DNA of 64,000 nucleotides, from contig NZ_QERF01000010.1 in NCBI RefSeq assembly GCF_003260205.1, forward strand, positions 170,240 through 234,239, written 5' to 3'. Position 1 is the stretch's first letter, and every line of letters starts with the position of its first letter. Below the pieces are notes generated by a model. That model had not been told where the DNA came from. It did not search any database and saw only the letters and a program-made list of their open reading frames with translations. Origin of the DNA: Winogradskyella tangerina. GTDB taxonomy: Bacteria; Bacteroidota; Bacteroidia; Flavobacteriales; Flavobacteriaceae. Position numbers and translations under genes: made by a program. Positions 34,447 through 43,986 of the stretch are shown here, piece after piece.

Positions 34447-35139
34447 ATGAGAAATAAACTAACAAAATACCTCAGTGAATTTTCAAATTTACGGTTAACC
34501 AGGCCGGTATCTAATAAAGTTAGAGTTTTAGAGATCGCAGCTGTGGTTTTAACCGGTCTTGGGAAATTCATTTTTATGGATTATCTCAATTGGAGATTGC
34601 CTTTTGTGGTGGTGGCCATTTTGGCCTGGTCCAGCTATGTTGTGTATCGTTATAAGAAAGACAAAAATGTCCTCAAAGATTGGGGATTTAGACTAGAAAA
34701 CTTCAAAACTGTATTTAAGTTAATCTTTCCTTTTGCCTTAATATCCATTGCTATATTTTTTATTGTTGGCTATGTGCAGGGTAGTATAAATTTAACCTGG
34801 CATATATTACCATTGTTAATCACCTATCCAATTTGGGGAAGTATTCAACAGTTTTTAACCATAGGTTTATTAGCTGGTAATCTTAATGACCTTAAAGGTG
34901 TAAAGCTCAAAAAAGGTTTAATTATTCTCATAACTGCTGTGTTCTTCTCTGTTGTTCATTACCCTTCAATTTGGCTAATGATCGGGACATTTATTTTGGC
35001 CTTGTTCTACGGATATATCTATCTCAAAGCAAAGAACATCTATGTGTTAGGTATTATGCACGGATGGTTAGGGGCCTTATTTTATTACACGGTTGTGGGT
35101 CAGGATCCGTTTGCCGATATCTTTTTAAAATACATCTAG
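34447..35139 (+). CDS. CPBP-like membrane protein with altered catalytic residues
   Basis: A 230-residue protein with about seven helices. The arrangement resembles CPBP (CAAX protease/Abi) intramembrane peptidases: a first motif in a helix (YPIWGSIQQFLTIGLLAG), a second FFSVVHYP with the conserved His, and a third MHGWLGALFYY with a second His. Active members carry EExxxR in the first motif; here the two Glu are Gln-Gln. So this may be an inactive or changed relative. It lies 71 bases after the preceding gene. Confidence 0.7.
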   Translation: MRNKLTKYLSEFSNLRLTRPVSNKVRVLEIAAVVLTGLGKFIFMDYLNWRLPFVVVAILAWSSYVVYRYKKDKNVLKDWGFRLENFKTVFKLIFPFALISIAIFFIVGYVQGSINLTWHILPLLITYPIWGSIQQFLTIGLLAGNLNDLKGVKLKKGLIILITAVFFSVVHYPSIWLMIGTFILALFYGYIYLKAKNIYVLGIMHGWLGALFYYTVVGQDPFADIFLKYI

Positions 35140-35180
35140 TATTCAATTTTTAGTATCTTGTTGAAAGTAAACTCTCATTT

Positions 35181-36059
35181 ATGCCTTATTGGGTCTCTAC
35201 TGTTTTATTAATCCTTGGGATATATATTGCTGTTAGTATAGTCTTATACTATTTACAGGATTATATGCTGTTTAAGCCTGAAAAACTGCCGAAGGACTTC
35301 CAGTTTGATTATGACAATCAGATCACAAAAGAATACAATCTCGAAACTCGTGATGGAGCCGTTATTAATGGATTGCGATTTTATCCGAAAGGGGAGAGCA
35401 AAGGTGTTGTTCTGTATCTGAAGGGAAATTCTAAAAGTATTAAGGGTTGGGGTAAATTTGCCGTAGACTTTACCAGGCATGGTTATAACGTATTGATGGT
35501 CGATTACAGAGGGTTCGGAAAAAGTACAGGGAAACGATCTCAAAAAGCGATTAAGCGCGATTTACAGAAAGTCTATGATAAGCTAAAGGAAAGAACCTCA
35601 GAAGACCGTATCATCCTTTACGGGCGTTCTCTAGGGTCAGGATTTGCTACAAAGCTTGCATCGCTCAACAACCCAAAAATGCTCATACTAGATGCACCAT
35701 ATTACAGCTTAACAAAAGTCACAGCGCGTTATGCTCCTTTTATGCCGTTGTCCTTGTTGCTAAAATATCCCTTGCCAACCTACAAATGGTTAAAATATGT
35801 GCAGTGCCCGATTCACATCATTCACGGTACTCACGATAAACTCATTCCCTATAAATCTAGTGTGAAGTTAGCGCAGATCAATTCAAAATTAACCAAACTC
35901 CATACGGTAATAGGTGGTGGCCACAAAAACCTGAATAATTTTGAATCTTATCATAACATGTTAGATGATATTCTAAATTCCGAACCAAAAACTCTAGACC
36001 TAGAAACCACAAGTATTAATGTCATTCACTCCTCAAAAAAAACGAAGAAAAAGGCTTAA
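35181..36059 (+). CDS. Membrane-anchored alpha/beta hydrolase
   Basis: A 292-residue hydrolase with one N-terminal membrane helix (STVLLILGIYIAVSIVLYY), similar to BEM46-type proteins. The nucleophile elbow is GRSLGSG (about residues 149-155); the acid lies in HGTHDKLIPY and the His in GGGHKNL. The oxyanion segment that usually reads FHGNAGN is LKGNSKS here. It is a tandem paralogue of the next gene, with which it overlaps by 41 bases. The C-terminal 25 residues are a Thr/Ser/Lys-rich tail. Confidence 0.85.
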   Translation: MPYWVSTVLLILGIYIAVSIVLYYLQDYMLFKPEKLPKDFQFDYDNQITKEYNLETRDGAVINGLRFYPKGESKGVVLYLKGNSKSIKGWGKFAVDFTRHGYNVLMVDYRGFGKSTGKRSQKAIKRDLQKVYDKLKERTSEDRIILYGRSLGSGFATKLASLNNPKMLILDAPYYSLTKVTARYAPFMPLSLLLKYPLPTYKWLKYVQCPIHIIHGTHDKLIPYKSSVKLAQINSKLTKLHTVIGGGHKNLNNFESYHNMLDDILNSEPKTLDLETTSINVIHSSKKTKKKA

Positions 36060-36840
36060 AAGTGTATTTCTTTTTCTCATCACTTTATATGTTATGATCG
36101 GATCTGTACTTTACTTTTTTCAAGAGAAATTGATGTTTTTACCAACGCCTTTGGAGCAAGATTATCAATATCAATTCGATCATTCTTTTGAAGAGTTGTT
36201 CTTTGAAACCGAGGCTGATGCAAAAATAAATGCACTTCATTTTAAAGCTGAAAACTCAAAAGGAGTTATACTCTATTTTCACGGAAATGCTGGTAATTTA
36301 AGCCGTTGGGGAGAGATTACTGAATATTTCGTTGGAATGGATTACGATGTATTGGTGATGGATTATAGAACTTATGGTAAAAGTACCGGAAAGCTTTCTG
36401 AGGCGGCCTTAAATCATGATGCGCAGTATTGCTATGACTACCTTTTAAAACAGTATTCTGAAAATGAAATAATACTCTACGGCAGGTCTCTTGGAACAGG
36501 AATGGCTGCATATTTGGCGAGTATTTATAATCCAAAAGAACTCATTTTAGAAACACCCTATTTTAGTATTTCTGATGTGGCCAAGCATCGATTTCCTATG
36601 TTTCCTGTAGAAACACTATTGAAGTATAAATTTCCAACGTTCGAGTATTTACCGAAGGCAACTTGTCCAATAACCATCATTCATGGTACAGAGGATAGTG
36701 TAGTGCCTTTCAAATCGGGTAAAAAACTTTCAGAACTAGCGATTGAGCGTCTAAATTTTATTACTGTGGAAGGTGGAAATCACAATAACCTTGTAGAGTT
36801 TGAAACCTACCAAAAAGCAATTCAAGAGCGATTAAAATAA
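36019..36840 (+). CDS. Membrane-anchored alpha/beta hydrolase (tandem paralogue)
   Basis: A 273-residue hydrolase with an N-terminal membrane helix (SVFLFLITLYVMIGSVLYFF). Here the oxyanion motif is canonical (YFHGNAGNLSRWGE), with nucleophile GRSLGTG, acid HGTEDSVVPF and His GGNHNNL. The start lies inside the previous gene, a long 41-base overlap. Its 3' end overlaps the convergent B-box gene by 19 bases. Substrate unknown. Confidence 0.87.
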   Translation: MSFTPQKKRRKRLKSVFLFLITLYVMIGSVLYFFQEKLMFLPTPLEQDYQYQFDHSFEELFFETEADAKINALHFKAENSKGVILYFHGNAGNLSRWGEITEYFVGMDYDVLVMDYRTYGKSTGKLSEAALNHDAQYCYDYLLKQYSENEIILYGRSLGTGMAAYLASIYNPKELILETPYFSISDVAKHRFPMFPVETLLKYKFPTFEYLPKATCPITIIHGTEDSVVPFKSGKKLSELAIERLNFITVEGGNHNNLVEFETYQKAIQERLK

Positions 36841-37325
36841 TTGTCTTTCAGAATCAATATCGCCTTATATAGCATGTAAAGTATTGGTAATCCCGAAAAT
36901 AAAATTAAGATTAACAATAACAACGACAGCTTGAATCCTATAAACGGCACCTTACTAACAGTGCTCAAAAATTCTGAATTCCTCAGCATAAAAAATCCAC
37001 TTGTTACGGTTAAGGCACCAAAAACGGTAATTAGCAGATACTTCGTTAACGGAAAGTCAACATTGTTGTTGTAATGATAAACGAGTAACACTCCAATAAT
37101 ACTAGAGATAATGAGCGACCCAATTAAAACAGAATACAACGCTCTTAAATCTTCATAAGTCGTACTCGTTCGCCTAAGTTGTTTAAGGCAATCTGGGCAA
37201 TATTTCGGATGGTTAACAATGCACGTATGGCACATGCCTCTACGGCAACTTTCACATTGCTTTTGAAGGAAAAGATTGGGATGCGTATGACAAAAATAAA
37301 GTGCCTTATGATTGTGGTCATTCAT
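36822..37325 (-). CDS. B-box-type zinc finger membrane protein
   Basis: A 167-residue protein. Residues about 12-46 form a Cys/His-rich zinc-binding unit (CHTHPNLFLQKQCESCRRGM, then CHTCIVNHPKYCPDC) like the B-box fold, followed by three membrane helices (VLIGSLIISSIIGVLLVY, LLITVFGALTVTSGFFML, KLSLLLLILILFSGLPIL). Proteins of this layout are common in Bacteroidota, without a known role. Its end overlaps the convergent hydrolase gene. Confidence 0.82.
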   Translation of the reverse strand: MNDHNHKALYFCHTHPNLFLQKQCESCRRGMCHTCIVNHPKYCPDCLKQLRRTSTTYEDLRALYSVLIGSLIISSIIGVLLVYHYNNNVDFPLTKYLLITVFGALTVTSGFFMLRNSEFLSTVSKVPFIGFKLSLLLLILILFSGLPILYMLYKAILILKDNYFNRS

Positions 37326-37353
37326 TAAGGCGAAGATAAAAGATTAGGGCAAT

Positions 37354-37387
37354 AAAAAAAGGCTTCAAACTAATTTGAAGCCTTTTT
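37354..37387. terminator. Rho-independent terminator
   Basis: Stem GGCTTCAAA/TTTGAAGCC (37361-37369 and 37374-37382) with loop CTAA, flanked by A- and T-runs. On the minus strand it ends the metalloprotease transcript. Confidence 0.85.
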
Positions 37388-37403
37388 GAAAATATGAATT
37401 AGA

Positions 37404-39896
37404 TTATTTAGGATCTAAAATATTATTGACGCGCTCAATGGCATCTGCAATGTGAATTCTACTCATAGCATCAGCACCACGAGCTGAACGTAATTGACTA
37501 CGGAGCGTCTTTAATTCTGCTCTCACAATAGCTCTAATATCTGATTGGCTCACATTAACCTGAGTGCCGCCAAATAAACGTCTAAATTGTGGAGGAATAT
37601 TTGATGTCTGCTCGTTTGTCATGATGAACTCCATACGGTCTATGTAAGCACGTTGTAAATTACGTCTGTATACATCTATTTTCTTACCAGAACGCAACTC
37701 GCTAAATAAACCTTTACGAAGATCTTTCATCATGTCATACATACCGTAAGCCTCATCACCATTGATAGATTCGTTTTCAGCAAGACGCTGTAGTCTACCA
37801 AAATCCATCATGTTGTTAAGCGTACGTGTTTGAGTTTGTCTAATGCGCTCAATATGACCAGCGCTTTCAATTTTATTGAAGATCTCAGTATCTAACATCC
37901 ACTCTGGAGTTGTAAATAATTGATCTTGTAAAAACTGCATTGCTTTTTTCTGATGGTCAGAATCAACATGCGTATATACAGCACCTTCTTGGTCGTATGT
38001 TTTGTAATATTCATATACACCACCAATGTTTGAAGCTACGTGCCCCATGTATCTGTTAAATTGGCTAAGAACCTGACCATACATTGTACCGAGATCGTCA
38101 TAGTTTTTACCATCTTCAGCAGTCCACTCAATTAAGTTAGGCACAATACGCTTAAGGTTAGCAATACCATATTCGCTAGCCAAAACAGCGTCATCTCCTA
38201 AATCTTCAGTTTGAGAACTTGGGTCTATTACACCGAATTGCTGTCTTCCAAAACGATACATTGGATCGTCTGCTTTTTCTAAAATCCACTGATCTAAAAT
38301 TGGTTTTTCTTCTTCAGCGGTTTTATCTAAAATTGGTCTGTAACCCCAATTAATTGAGTGTTTGTCATAAGGACCAATATTTGGCATTAATGCTACACCT
38401 TCATCACCTGGTTGCGCCACATAGTTAAAACGGGCATAATCCATAATCGATGGAGCCGTTCCATATTTCTGAGTGAATTCTGCATCTCTAAGTTTTTCAA
38501 CAGGATAAGCAACACTACTTCCCATATTGTGCGGTAATCCTAATGTATGACCAACCTCGTGAGCAGATACAAAACGGATAAGACGTCCCATAACTTCATC
38601 TTTAAATGCAACACCTCTGGCATCAGGATTGATAGCTGCAGTCTGCACAAAGAACCAGTTTCTAAGTAATGTCATTACATTATGATACCAGTTGATATCA
38701 CTTTCTAAAATCTCACCAGATCTTGGATCACTAACATGCGGTCCGTTAGCATTTGGAATAGGCGACGCTAAGTAACGCACAACTGAGTAACGTACATCTT
38801 CTGGAGACCATTCTGGGTCTTCTTCTGGTGTTGGTGGATCTTTAGCTATAATAGCATTTTTGAATCCGGCAGCTTCAAAGGCTACTTGCCAGTCTTCAAT
38901 TCCTTGCTTGATGTATTTACGCCATTGCTTTGGAGTTGCTCTATCTATGTAATAAACGATTGGTTTTTTAGGCTCTACCAATTCACCTCGCTTGAATTTC
39001 TCAATATCTTCATCTTTAACCTCAAGTCTCCAACGGTCTAAGTAGCGTACCACTTTACTTTCTTGTGCATCTAGACCGTAATCCGTCTGACCTCTCGCAA
39101 ACCAGCCAACGCGCTGATCGAAGTAACGACGTTTCATTGGTACTTTAGGTAATAAAATCATCGAGTTATTGATCTCTAATGAAATAGATCCTGTGCTTGA
39201 GTTAGACGGTGGGCGCCCAGCAGCATAGGTTTTTACGTGTCGAGATTCAATATTTCTTGGGTAACTCTTTACAGATTCGATAAACGATTTATCAGATTCT
39301 AATCGTGTAATTCTATAAGCTTGTCGTCTCGCTTGTGGGAAACCTAAAGCCTTTACATCTTTCGAAAATAAAGGTGTTACATCGATAACTGTACTGGTTG
39401 AGTCTTTGCTATATGCCTGGATTGGGAATGTAGCAAGTACAGGTTCAAAATTAGAATTTACTACAGCCTCACTCACTGGCAGAGAATCTGCCGCTACTAC
39501 CTGATGCGATACGACTCTTAAGACAACTTTTTTGCCTTTTCTTTGCCAACGCAAAACTTGAGTATTTTGCTTTCCTCCACCAAAGCCAATCCCGCTTGCG
39601 GTTTTAGCAATTCTAGTTACCATTAACATCTCTCTATCGAATAAAGAGTCTGGTATTTCATAATAGAATTTATCATCTAATGAGTGCACTGTGAAGAGGC
39701 CTTCATCAGATTTAGCATCTTTAGTAATGACTTTGTTATAAGGTTTTGGATCGTTTTTACCAGGCTTTTTTGCTGGTGGTTTTGCCATTGCAGTTGCATC
39801 AGGCTTTTTTGATTTGTTTGCTTTTTTAGTTGTAGAACATGAAAACACTAAGAAAGCTGAAACTAAAAACAATAGTTTAATGGATAGTTGTTTCAC
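37404..39896 (-). CDS. Large zinc-dependent metalloprotease lipoprotein (DUF5117/DUF5118 type)
   Basis: An 830-residue envelope protein with a lipobox (FLVFSCST) and a Lys/Pro-rich linker. The zinc site is the metzincin-type HEVGHTLGLPHN (about residues 438-449), with SIMDYARFNYVAQPGD just after it as the Met-turn. Flanking DUF5118-like N-terminal and DUF5117-like central regions (VPMKRRYFDQRVGWFARGQTD) match a family common in Bacteroidota. Substrate is unknown. A hairpin terminator follows its stop. Confidence 0.92.
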   Translation of the reverse strand: MKQLSIKLLFLVSAFLVFSCSTTKKANKSKKPDATAMAKPPAKKPGKNDPKPYNKVITKDAKSDEGLFTVHSLDDKFYYEIPDSLFDREMLMVTRIAKTASGIGFGGGKQNTQVLRWQRKGKKVVLRVVSHQVVAADSLPVSEAVVNSNFEPVLATFPIQAYSKDSTSTVIDVTPLFSKDVKALGFPQARRQAYRITRLESDKSFIESVKSYPRNIESRHVKTYAAGRPPSNSSTGSISLEINNSMILLPKVPMKRRYFDQRVGWFARGQTDYGLDAQESKVVRYLDRWRLEVKDEDIEKFKRGELVEPKKPIVYYIDRATPKQWRKYIKQGIEDWQVAFEAAGFKNAIIAKDPPTPEEDPEWSPEDVRYSVVRYLASPIPNANGPHVSDPRSGEILESDINWYHNVMTLLRNWFFVQTAAINPDARGVAFKDEVMGRLIRFVSAHEVGHTLGLPHNMGSSVAYPVEKLRDAEFTQKYGTAPSIMDYARFNYVAQPGDEGVALMPNIGPYDKHSINWGYRPILDKTAEEEKPILDQWILEKADDPMYRFGRQQFGVIDPSSQTEDLGDDAVLASEYGIANLKRIVPNLIEWTAEDGKNYDDLGTMYGQVLSQFNRYMGHVASNIGGVYEYYKTYDQEGAVYTHVDSDHQKKAMQFLQDQLFTTPEWMLDTEIFNKIESAGHIERIRQTQTRTLNNMMDFGRLQRLAENESINGDEAYGMYDMMKDLRKGLFSELRSGKKIDVYRRNLQRAYIDRMEFIMTNEQTSNIPPQFRRLFGGTQVNVSQSDIRAIVRAELKTLRSQLRSARGADAMSRIHIADAIERVNNILDPK

Positions 39897-39993
39897 TTTG
39901 TGTCGGTTTTAAAAAATTTGCATGAATGTACGCATTCCAAGAGGAATCTATGGAATAGAAAACCGACTTTAGTATTTATTTAACGCCAGAAAT

Positions 39994-40974
39994 TTAAAGA
40001 GAATCCAAGTATTCTTGAAGGAGATCTCTACCCTGAGTATGAATCAATGTTGTGCCGATAAATGGCATACTGAAGCCTTCATTGTAGATCGAAATTCGAT
40101 TTGAGATACTGTTTCTTCTTTCGAAAATCTGTGAGTCTTCATACGATGTTTCAAAGGCAAGATCTAAAGTCGATTGGTCTTCACAAAATCCACCAGGAAT
40201 ATGACAATGGGCACAGTTAATATCAAAATACGAACGTGCTCTTGCTTCTAAAGTCGCTGAGGTATCTTCCCAATTAACAACTGCCGAAACCTCCGAACTA
40301 CTCGAAATACCAGTAAGGTTTGAATTGCTAATTAGATCATCTAACTGATTTGATCCGTTAATTTCAAAATTAAGGTTTCGAAGTTTTGGTCCAATCGGCG
40401 TTGCATTATCAAACGTACTATGGCAGGTAAAGCAATCTGTATTTGATGGGATTTCATAGTTAGTTGAATTTGAAATACCATCAGCGTTGATCCACGTAAT
40501 TGGAACTGTGCTTCCATTTAAGTCTAAAACAGCATCGGTCTGGTTGTCATTCCACTTGTAATCACCAGTAACCCAATCGCCATTTATCTTAATGAGAATT
40601 CTTGTTTCGATGATGGTTCTACCCAATGTAAGATCACGTTCATCCGCATTGTAGAAAAATGTTTTGGCAATTACAGTATTCTCCGGAAAAACAGGTAAAC
40701 CATCACCGTTGTATGTCATGGCAGTATTCTCTGGTAAAGCAATTAATCGTTGCTTGTGCGCGTAATCTGAGAATAGTGGTGTGTTAAGATTGTATTCAAA
40801 AGCTCTAGAACTTATATTAAGATCGGCCAGATTTCCTGTAAATAAATTAAGCTCTGATAAGTTGGTTCTAAATTCCGCCACAACTAAAGGATCTTCGGCA
40901 GGTGAAATAGAGTCATCATCGCTGTTACACGACCATAGCAGTGCTATAAGTAAGATAGCCAGATACTTTTTCAT
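39994..40974 (-). CDS. SO2930-type diheme cytochrome c lipoprotein
   Basis: A 326-residue lipoprotein (lipobox ALLWSCN). The N-terminal half has YNLNTPLFSDYAHKQRLI and VIAKTFFYNADERDLTLG; two haem-c sites follow, CFTCH (about residue 191) and CAHCH (about residue 267). Such proteins resemble the SO2930 family of diheme cytochromes. Its partner, an SO2929-like parallel beta-helix protein, is not next to it here. The ATG at 40974 is preferred over an upstream TTG at 41004 because it begins the signal peptide. Confidence 0.84.
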   Translation of the reverse strand: MKKYLAILLIALLWSCNSDDDSISPAEDPLVVAEFRTNLSELNLFTGNLADLNISSRAFEYNLNTPLFSDYAHKQRLIALPENTAMTYNGDGLPVFPENTVIAKTFFYNADERDLTLGRTIIETRILIKINGDWVTGDYKWNDNQTDAVLDLNGSTVPITWINADGISNSTNYEIPSNTDCFTCHSTFDNATPIGPKLRNLNFEINGSNQLDDLISNSNLTGISSSSEVSAVVNWEDTSATLEARARSYFDINCAHCHIPGGFCEDQSTLDLAFETSYEDSQIFERRNSISNRISIYNEGFSMPFIGTTLIHTQGRDLLQEYLDSL

Positions 40975-41062
40975 GGGGTATGATTTAGTTAAAAGCGCCG
41001 ACAAAATACTAAAATTGTGCTAAATGGCAAGAGAATAGGCGGGTTATACAGTTAAAAGCCAA

Positions 41063-42112
41063 TTAGTCTAAACGTGCTTCAATATCTTCCGATGTGGGAT
41101 TTGGCATAATAATCGTTCCGTCTTTGTCTACCAAATAACTATACGGTATCGCATAGAGGTAATACTCTTTGGCAATTTCACCCTCAAATCCTCCAGAATC
41201 GATAACGCTAGGCCATGTAATTTGATCCTTTTCCATAGCCTCTAACCATGCATTAACATCTTCATCCAGAGACACACTTAAAATTTCGAAATCTTTGTCT
41301 TTATTATCGTTATAAAGTTTTACGTATTCAGGATGTTTAACACGGCAGGGACCACACCACGAGGCCCAAAAATCTACGAGTAATAACTTACCTCTAAAGC
41401 TCAAACTATTAATGGAATCGAATTTGCTCGTGGTTAGTGCAAAATCTGAAATTGGTTTACCCGCTGTAAATTTTTTCAACCTATTTAAGCCACTTCGAAT
41501 GAGTTCTCTTTCGAAAGGCTCTACGTAATTTGTATCTATTTGAGCAAGAATATTTTTGGCATCTTCGAGATTCAGCATATCTGAAAAAACAACATTGTCA
41601 GCAAGTACTTTCCCAGCGAAGGCATCCATATTCTCCGTTTGGGCAAGCTGTACAACTTTTTCTTTTAGTAAGGTCTTAAAATTTTCACGGTCTTTATTTT
41701 CTTGATAAAAGGTGCTGTAATCATTCTGAATACTATCACTTTTTGAACCTGCTACAGATTCGATAGTTATCATCCGATAGATATTTTCCTCAGTTCCTTG
41801 AAAAGTGTAATTAGCTTTGATGTCTATTTCACTATTTTCAACTTGAAGCCAGGCTAGGTTAGAATTTGGTTTTAGATTCAGCCAACCCTGAACTGGCGAG
41901 TGTGTGGTTCCTGTAAATTGAAATTTTCCATCAATAACTTTTACACTGTCTTTTACTTGATAGGTGCTATCTAAAAACTGCGGATAATTTAAATAAACAT
42001 AATCATCGTAGTCTCCTGAAAGTTCTCCTGAAATAATAAATTGCTTTTCATTTTTTGATTCGCATGCAGTAAGTAAAACAACAAAAAGGGCAAGTAGGGT
42101 ATAGTTTTTCAT
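41063..42112 (-). CDS. DUF4369-TlpA thioredoxin-like lipoprotein
   Basis: A 349-residue lipoprotein (lipobox VLLTACE). The N-terminal DUF4369 domain (FIISGELSGDYDDYVYLNY to about 120) precedes a helical region and a C-terminal TlpA-like thioredoxin domain with WASWCGPCRVKHPEY. These proteins are common in Bacteroidota and are thought to act as thiol-disulfide reductases in the periplasm. Partner not apparent. Confidence 0.9.
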   Translation of the reverse strand: MKNYTLLALFVVLLTACESKNEKQFIISGELSGDYDDYVYLNYPQFLDSTYQVKDSVKVIDGKFQFTGTTHSPVQGWLNLKPNSNLAWLQVENSEIDIKANYTFQGTEENIYRMITIESVAGSKSDSIQNDYSTFYQENKDRENFKTLLKEKVVQLAQTENMDAFAGKVLADNVVFSDMLNLEDAKNILAQIDTNYVEPFERELIRSGLNRLKKFTAGKPISDFALTTSKFDSINSLSFRGKLLLVDFWASWCGPCRVKHPEYVKLYNDNKDKDFEILSVSLDEDVNAWLEAMEKDQITWPSVIDSGGFEGEIAKEYYLYAIPYSYLVDKDGTIIMPNPTSEDIEARLD

Positions 42113-42183
42113 GAAAATTGATTTTGCCTAAAGTTACACCAATAAAAAAGTAGGAATAGTTTTAATCTGTTAAAGTTTGAAAC

Positions 42184-42213
42184 AAAAAAAAGGAACCATG
42201 TAAATGATTCCTT
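42184..42213 (-). terminator. Rho-independent terminator after lysS
   Basis: Minus-strand hairpin AAGGAATCAT/ATGGTTCCTT with one mismatch and loop TTAC, followed by a run of T. It lies 23 bases after the lysS stop. Confidence 0.75.
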
Positions 42214-42236
42214 GAAGCTTATATTTTTTTGGGTAT

Positions 42237-43928
42237 TTAAACCATTTCAACAAACAAACCCTCTTCGGTTTTTTCAACCTTTGTAAGTCCGTGCTTACCA
42301 AGTCCTTTAATGCCTTTATCCCAGCCTTTATTACTTAAGCCAGATTGAGATTTCAGTTCACTAAGTGGCATTCGCTTTTGACTTTTAAGAACCTCGAAGA
42401 TTGCTTTTTCGTTATCATTTAAAGCAACTTGCTTCTTTTCTGGTCGCATTTGCGGGAAGAATAACACTTCCTGAATACTTTGATTGTTGGTTAAAAACAT
42501 AACCAGTCGGTCCATGCCAATTCCCATTCCGGAGGTTGGTGGCATACCGTATTCGAGTGCTCGTAAGAAATCAAAATCAATGAACTCTATGGCTTCATCA
42601 TCACCTTTTTGTGCAAGTTTTAGTTGATGCTCAAAGCGTTCGCGCTGATCTATAGGGTCATTTAATTCTGAATAGGCATTGGCAATTTCTTTACCACATA
42701 CCATTAATTCGAATCGTTCTGTGAGTTCAGGGTTTTCGCGATGTTCCTTGCATAAAGGGCTCATTTCCTTCGGATAATCTGTGATGAACGTTGGCTGGAT
42801 GTAATGGCCTTCGCACATCTCACCAAAAATTTCATCAATGAGTTTCCCTTTACCCATGGTGTCATCAACTTCGATTTCCATGCCTTCAGCAGCTGCTCTG
42901 ATCTCGGCTTCAGTTTTATTATAGATGTCAAAGCCCGTATGCTCTAGAATAGAATCGCGCATTGTAATACGCTTATAGGGTGCTTTAAAATCAACTTCAT
43001 AGTCACCAAACGTGGCCTTTGTGGTTCCGTTAACTGCAATGGCACAATGTTCTAAAAGCTTTTCACAGAAATCCATCATCCAGTTGTAATCCTTGTAGGC
43101 TACATAGATTTCCATGGCTGTAAATTCGGGATTATGGGTTCTGTCCATACCTTCATTTCTGAAGTTTTTTGAGAACTCATAAACACCTTCAAAACCGCCA
43201 ACGATCAATCGCTTCAAGTATAATTCATTGGCAATTCGCATGTATAGCGGAATATCTAGACTGTTGTGATGAGTAATAAACGGTCTTGCCGCAGCACCGC
43301 CAGGTATAGGCTGAAGAATAGGCGTTTCTACTTCAAAATAACCTGCATCGTTGAAAAAATTACGCATCGCATTAAAGAGCTTGGTACGCTTTACAAATAC
43401 CTCTTTAACATGCGGATTAACGGCAAGATCTGCATAACGTTGTCTGTAACGTAATTCAGGATCGTTAAATTCATCGTACGTATTGCCTTCGGCATCTTGC
43501 TTCGGAAGTGGTAAAGGTTTGAGCGCTTTACTAAGCAATTTAAAATCCTTTACCATTACGGTTTTTTCACCGACTTTGGTAGTGAATAATTCACCTTCAA
43601 TACCAATGAAATCACCTATATCAAGTAATTTTTTGTAAACTTCGTTGTACATGGTTTTGTCTTCGCCAGTACAGATTTCGTCCCTATTGAAATACACCTG
43701 AATGCGCCCTTCGCTATCTTGTAATTCGGCGAAGGAAGCTTTTCCTTGAATGCGTCGCGACATCAGGCGACCGGCAACAATAACCTGTTTGCCGTCTTCA
43801 AAATTAGATTTGATCTCTTTCGAAGTATGATCAACAGGAAATAGATCAGCTGGGTAAGGATTAATTCCTAACGCACGTAATTTTTCTAACTTTTCGCGCC
43901 TTACGCGTTCTTGTTCTGAAAGTTGCAT
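42237..43928 (-). CDS. lysS: Lysyl-tRNA synthetase, class II, with C-terminal extension
   Basis: A 563-residue class II synthetase that charges tRNA-Lys. The OB-fold anticodon-binding domain (VIVAGRLMSRRIQGKASFAE) covers about 50-150; class II motifs include YRQRYADLAVNP, FRNEGMDRTHNPEFTAMEIY (motif 2) and GMGIGMDRLVM (motif 3). About 60 residues follow the standard end (after FFPQMRPEKK), reading like a small winged helix (KAIFEVLKSQKRMPLSELK). E. coli LysS is 505 residues. Confidence 0.95.
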   Translation of the reverse strand: MQLSEQERVRREKLEKLRALGINPYPADLFPVDHTSKEIKSNFEDGKQVIVAGRLMSRRIQGKASFAELQDSEGRIQVYFNRDEICTGEDKTMYNEVYKKLLDIGDFIGIEGELFTTKVGEKTVMVKDFKLLSKALKPLPLPKQDAEGNTYDEFNDPELRYRQRYADLAVNPHVKEVFVKRTKLFNAMRNFFNDAGYFEVETPILQPIPGGAAARPFITHHNSLDIPLYMRIANELYLKRLIVGGFEGVYEFSKNFRNEGMDRTHNPEFTAMEIYVAYKDYNWMMDFCEKLLEHCAIAVNGTTKATFGDYEVDFKAPYKRITMRDSILEHTGFDIYNKTEAEIRAAAEGMEIEVDDTMGKGKLIDEIFGEMCEGHYIQPTFITDYPKEMSPLCKEHRENPELTERFELMVCGKEIANAYSELNDPIDQRERFEHQLKLAQKGDDEAIEFIDFDFLRALEYGMPPTSGMGIGMDRLVMFLTNNQSIQEVLFFPQMRPEKKQVALNDNEKAIFEVLKSQKRMPLSELKSQSGLSNKGWDKGIKGLGKHGLTKVEKTEEGLFVEMV

Positions 43929-43947
43929 TCTTGTTATTTTAGAAATG

Positions 43948-43955
43948 CAAAATTA
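43948..43955 (-). promoter_or_regulatory. -7 promoter box for lysS
   Basis: Minus-strand TAATTTTG, an exact TANNTTTG match, 19 bases before the lysS start. Confidence 0.45.
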
Positions 43956-43986
43956 CGTTATTTTGATAAAAATTGAGAACTGCTTT

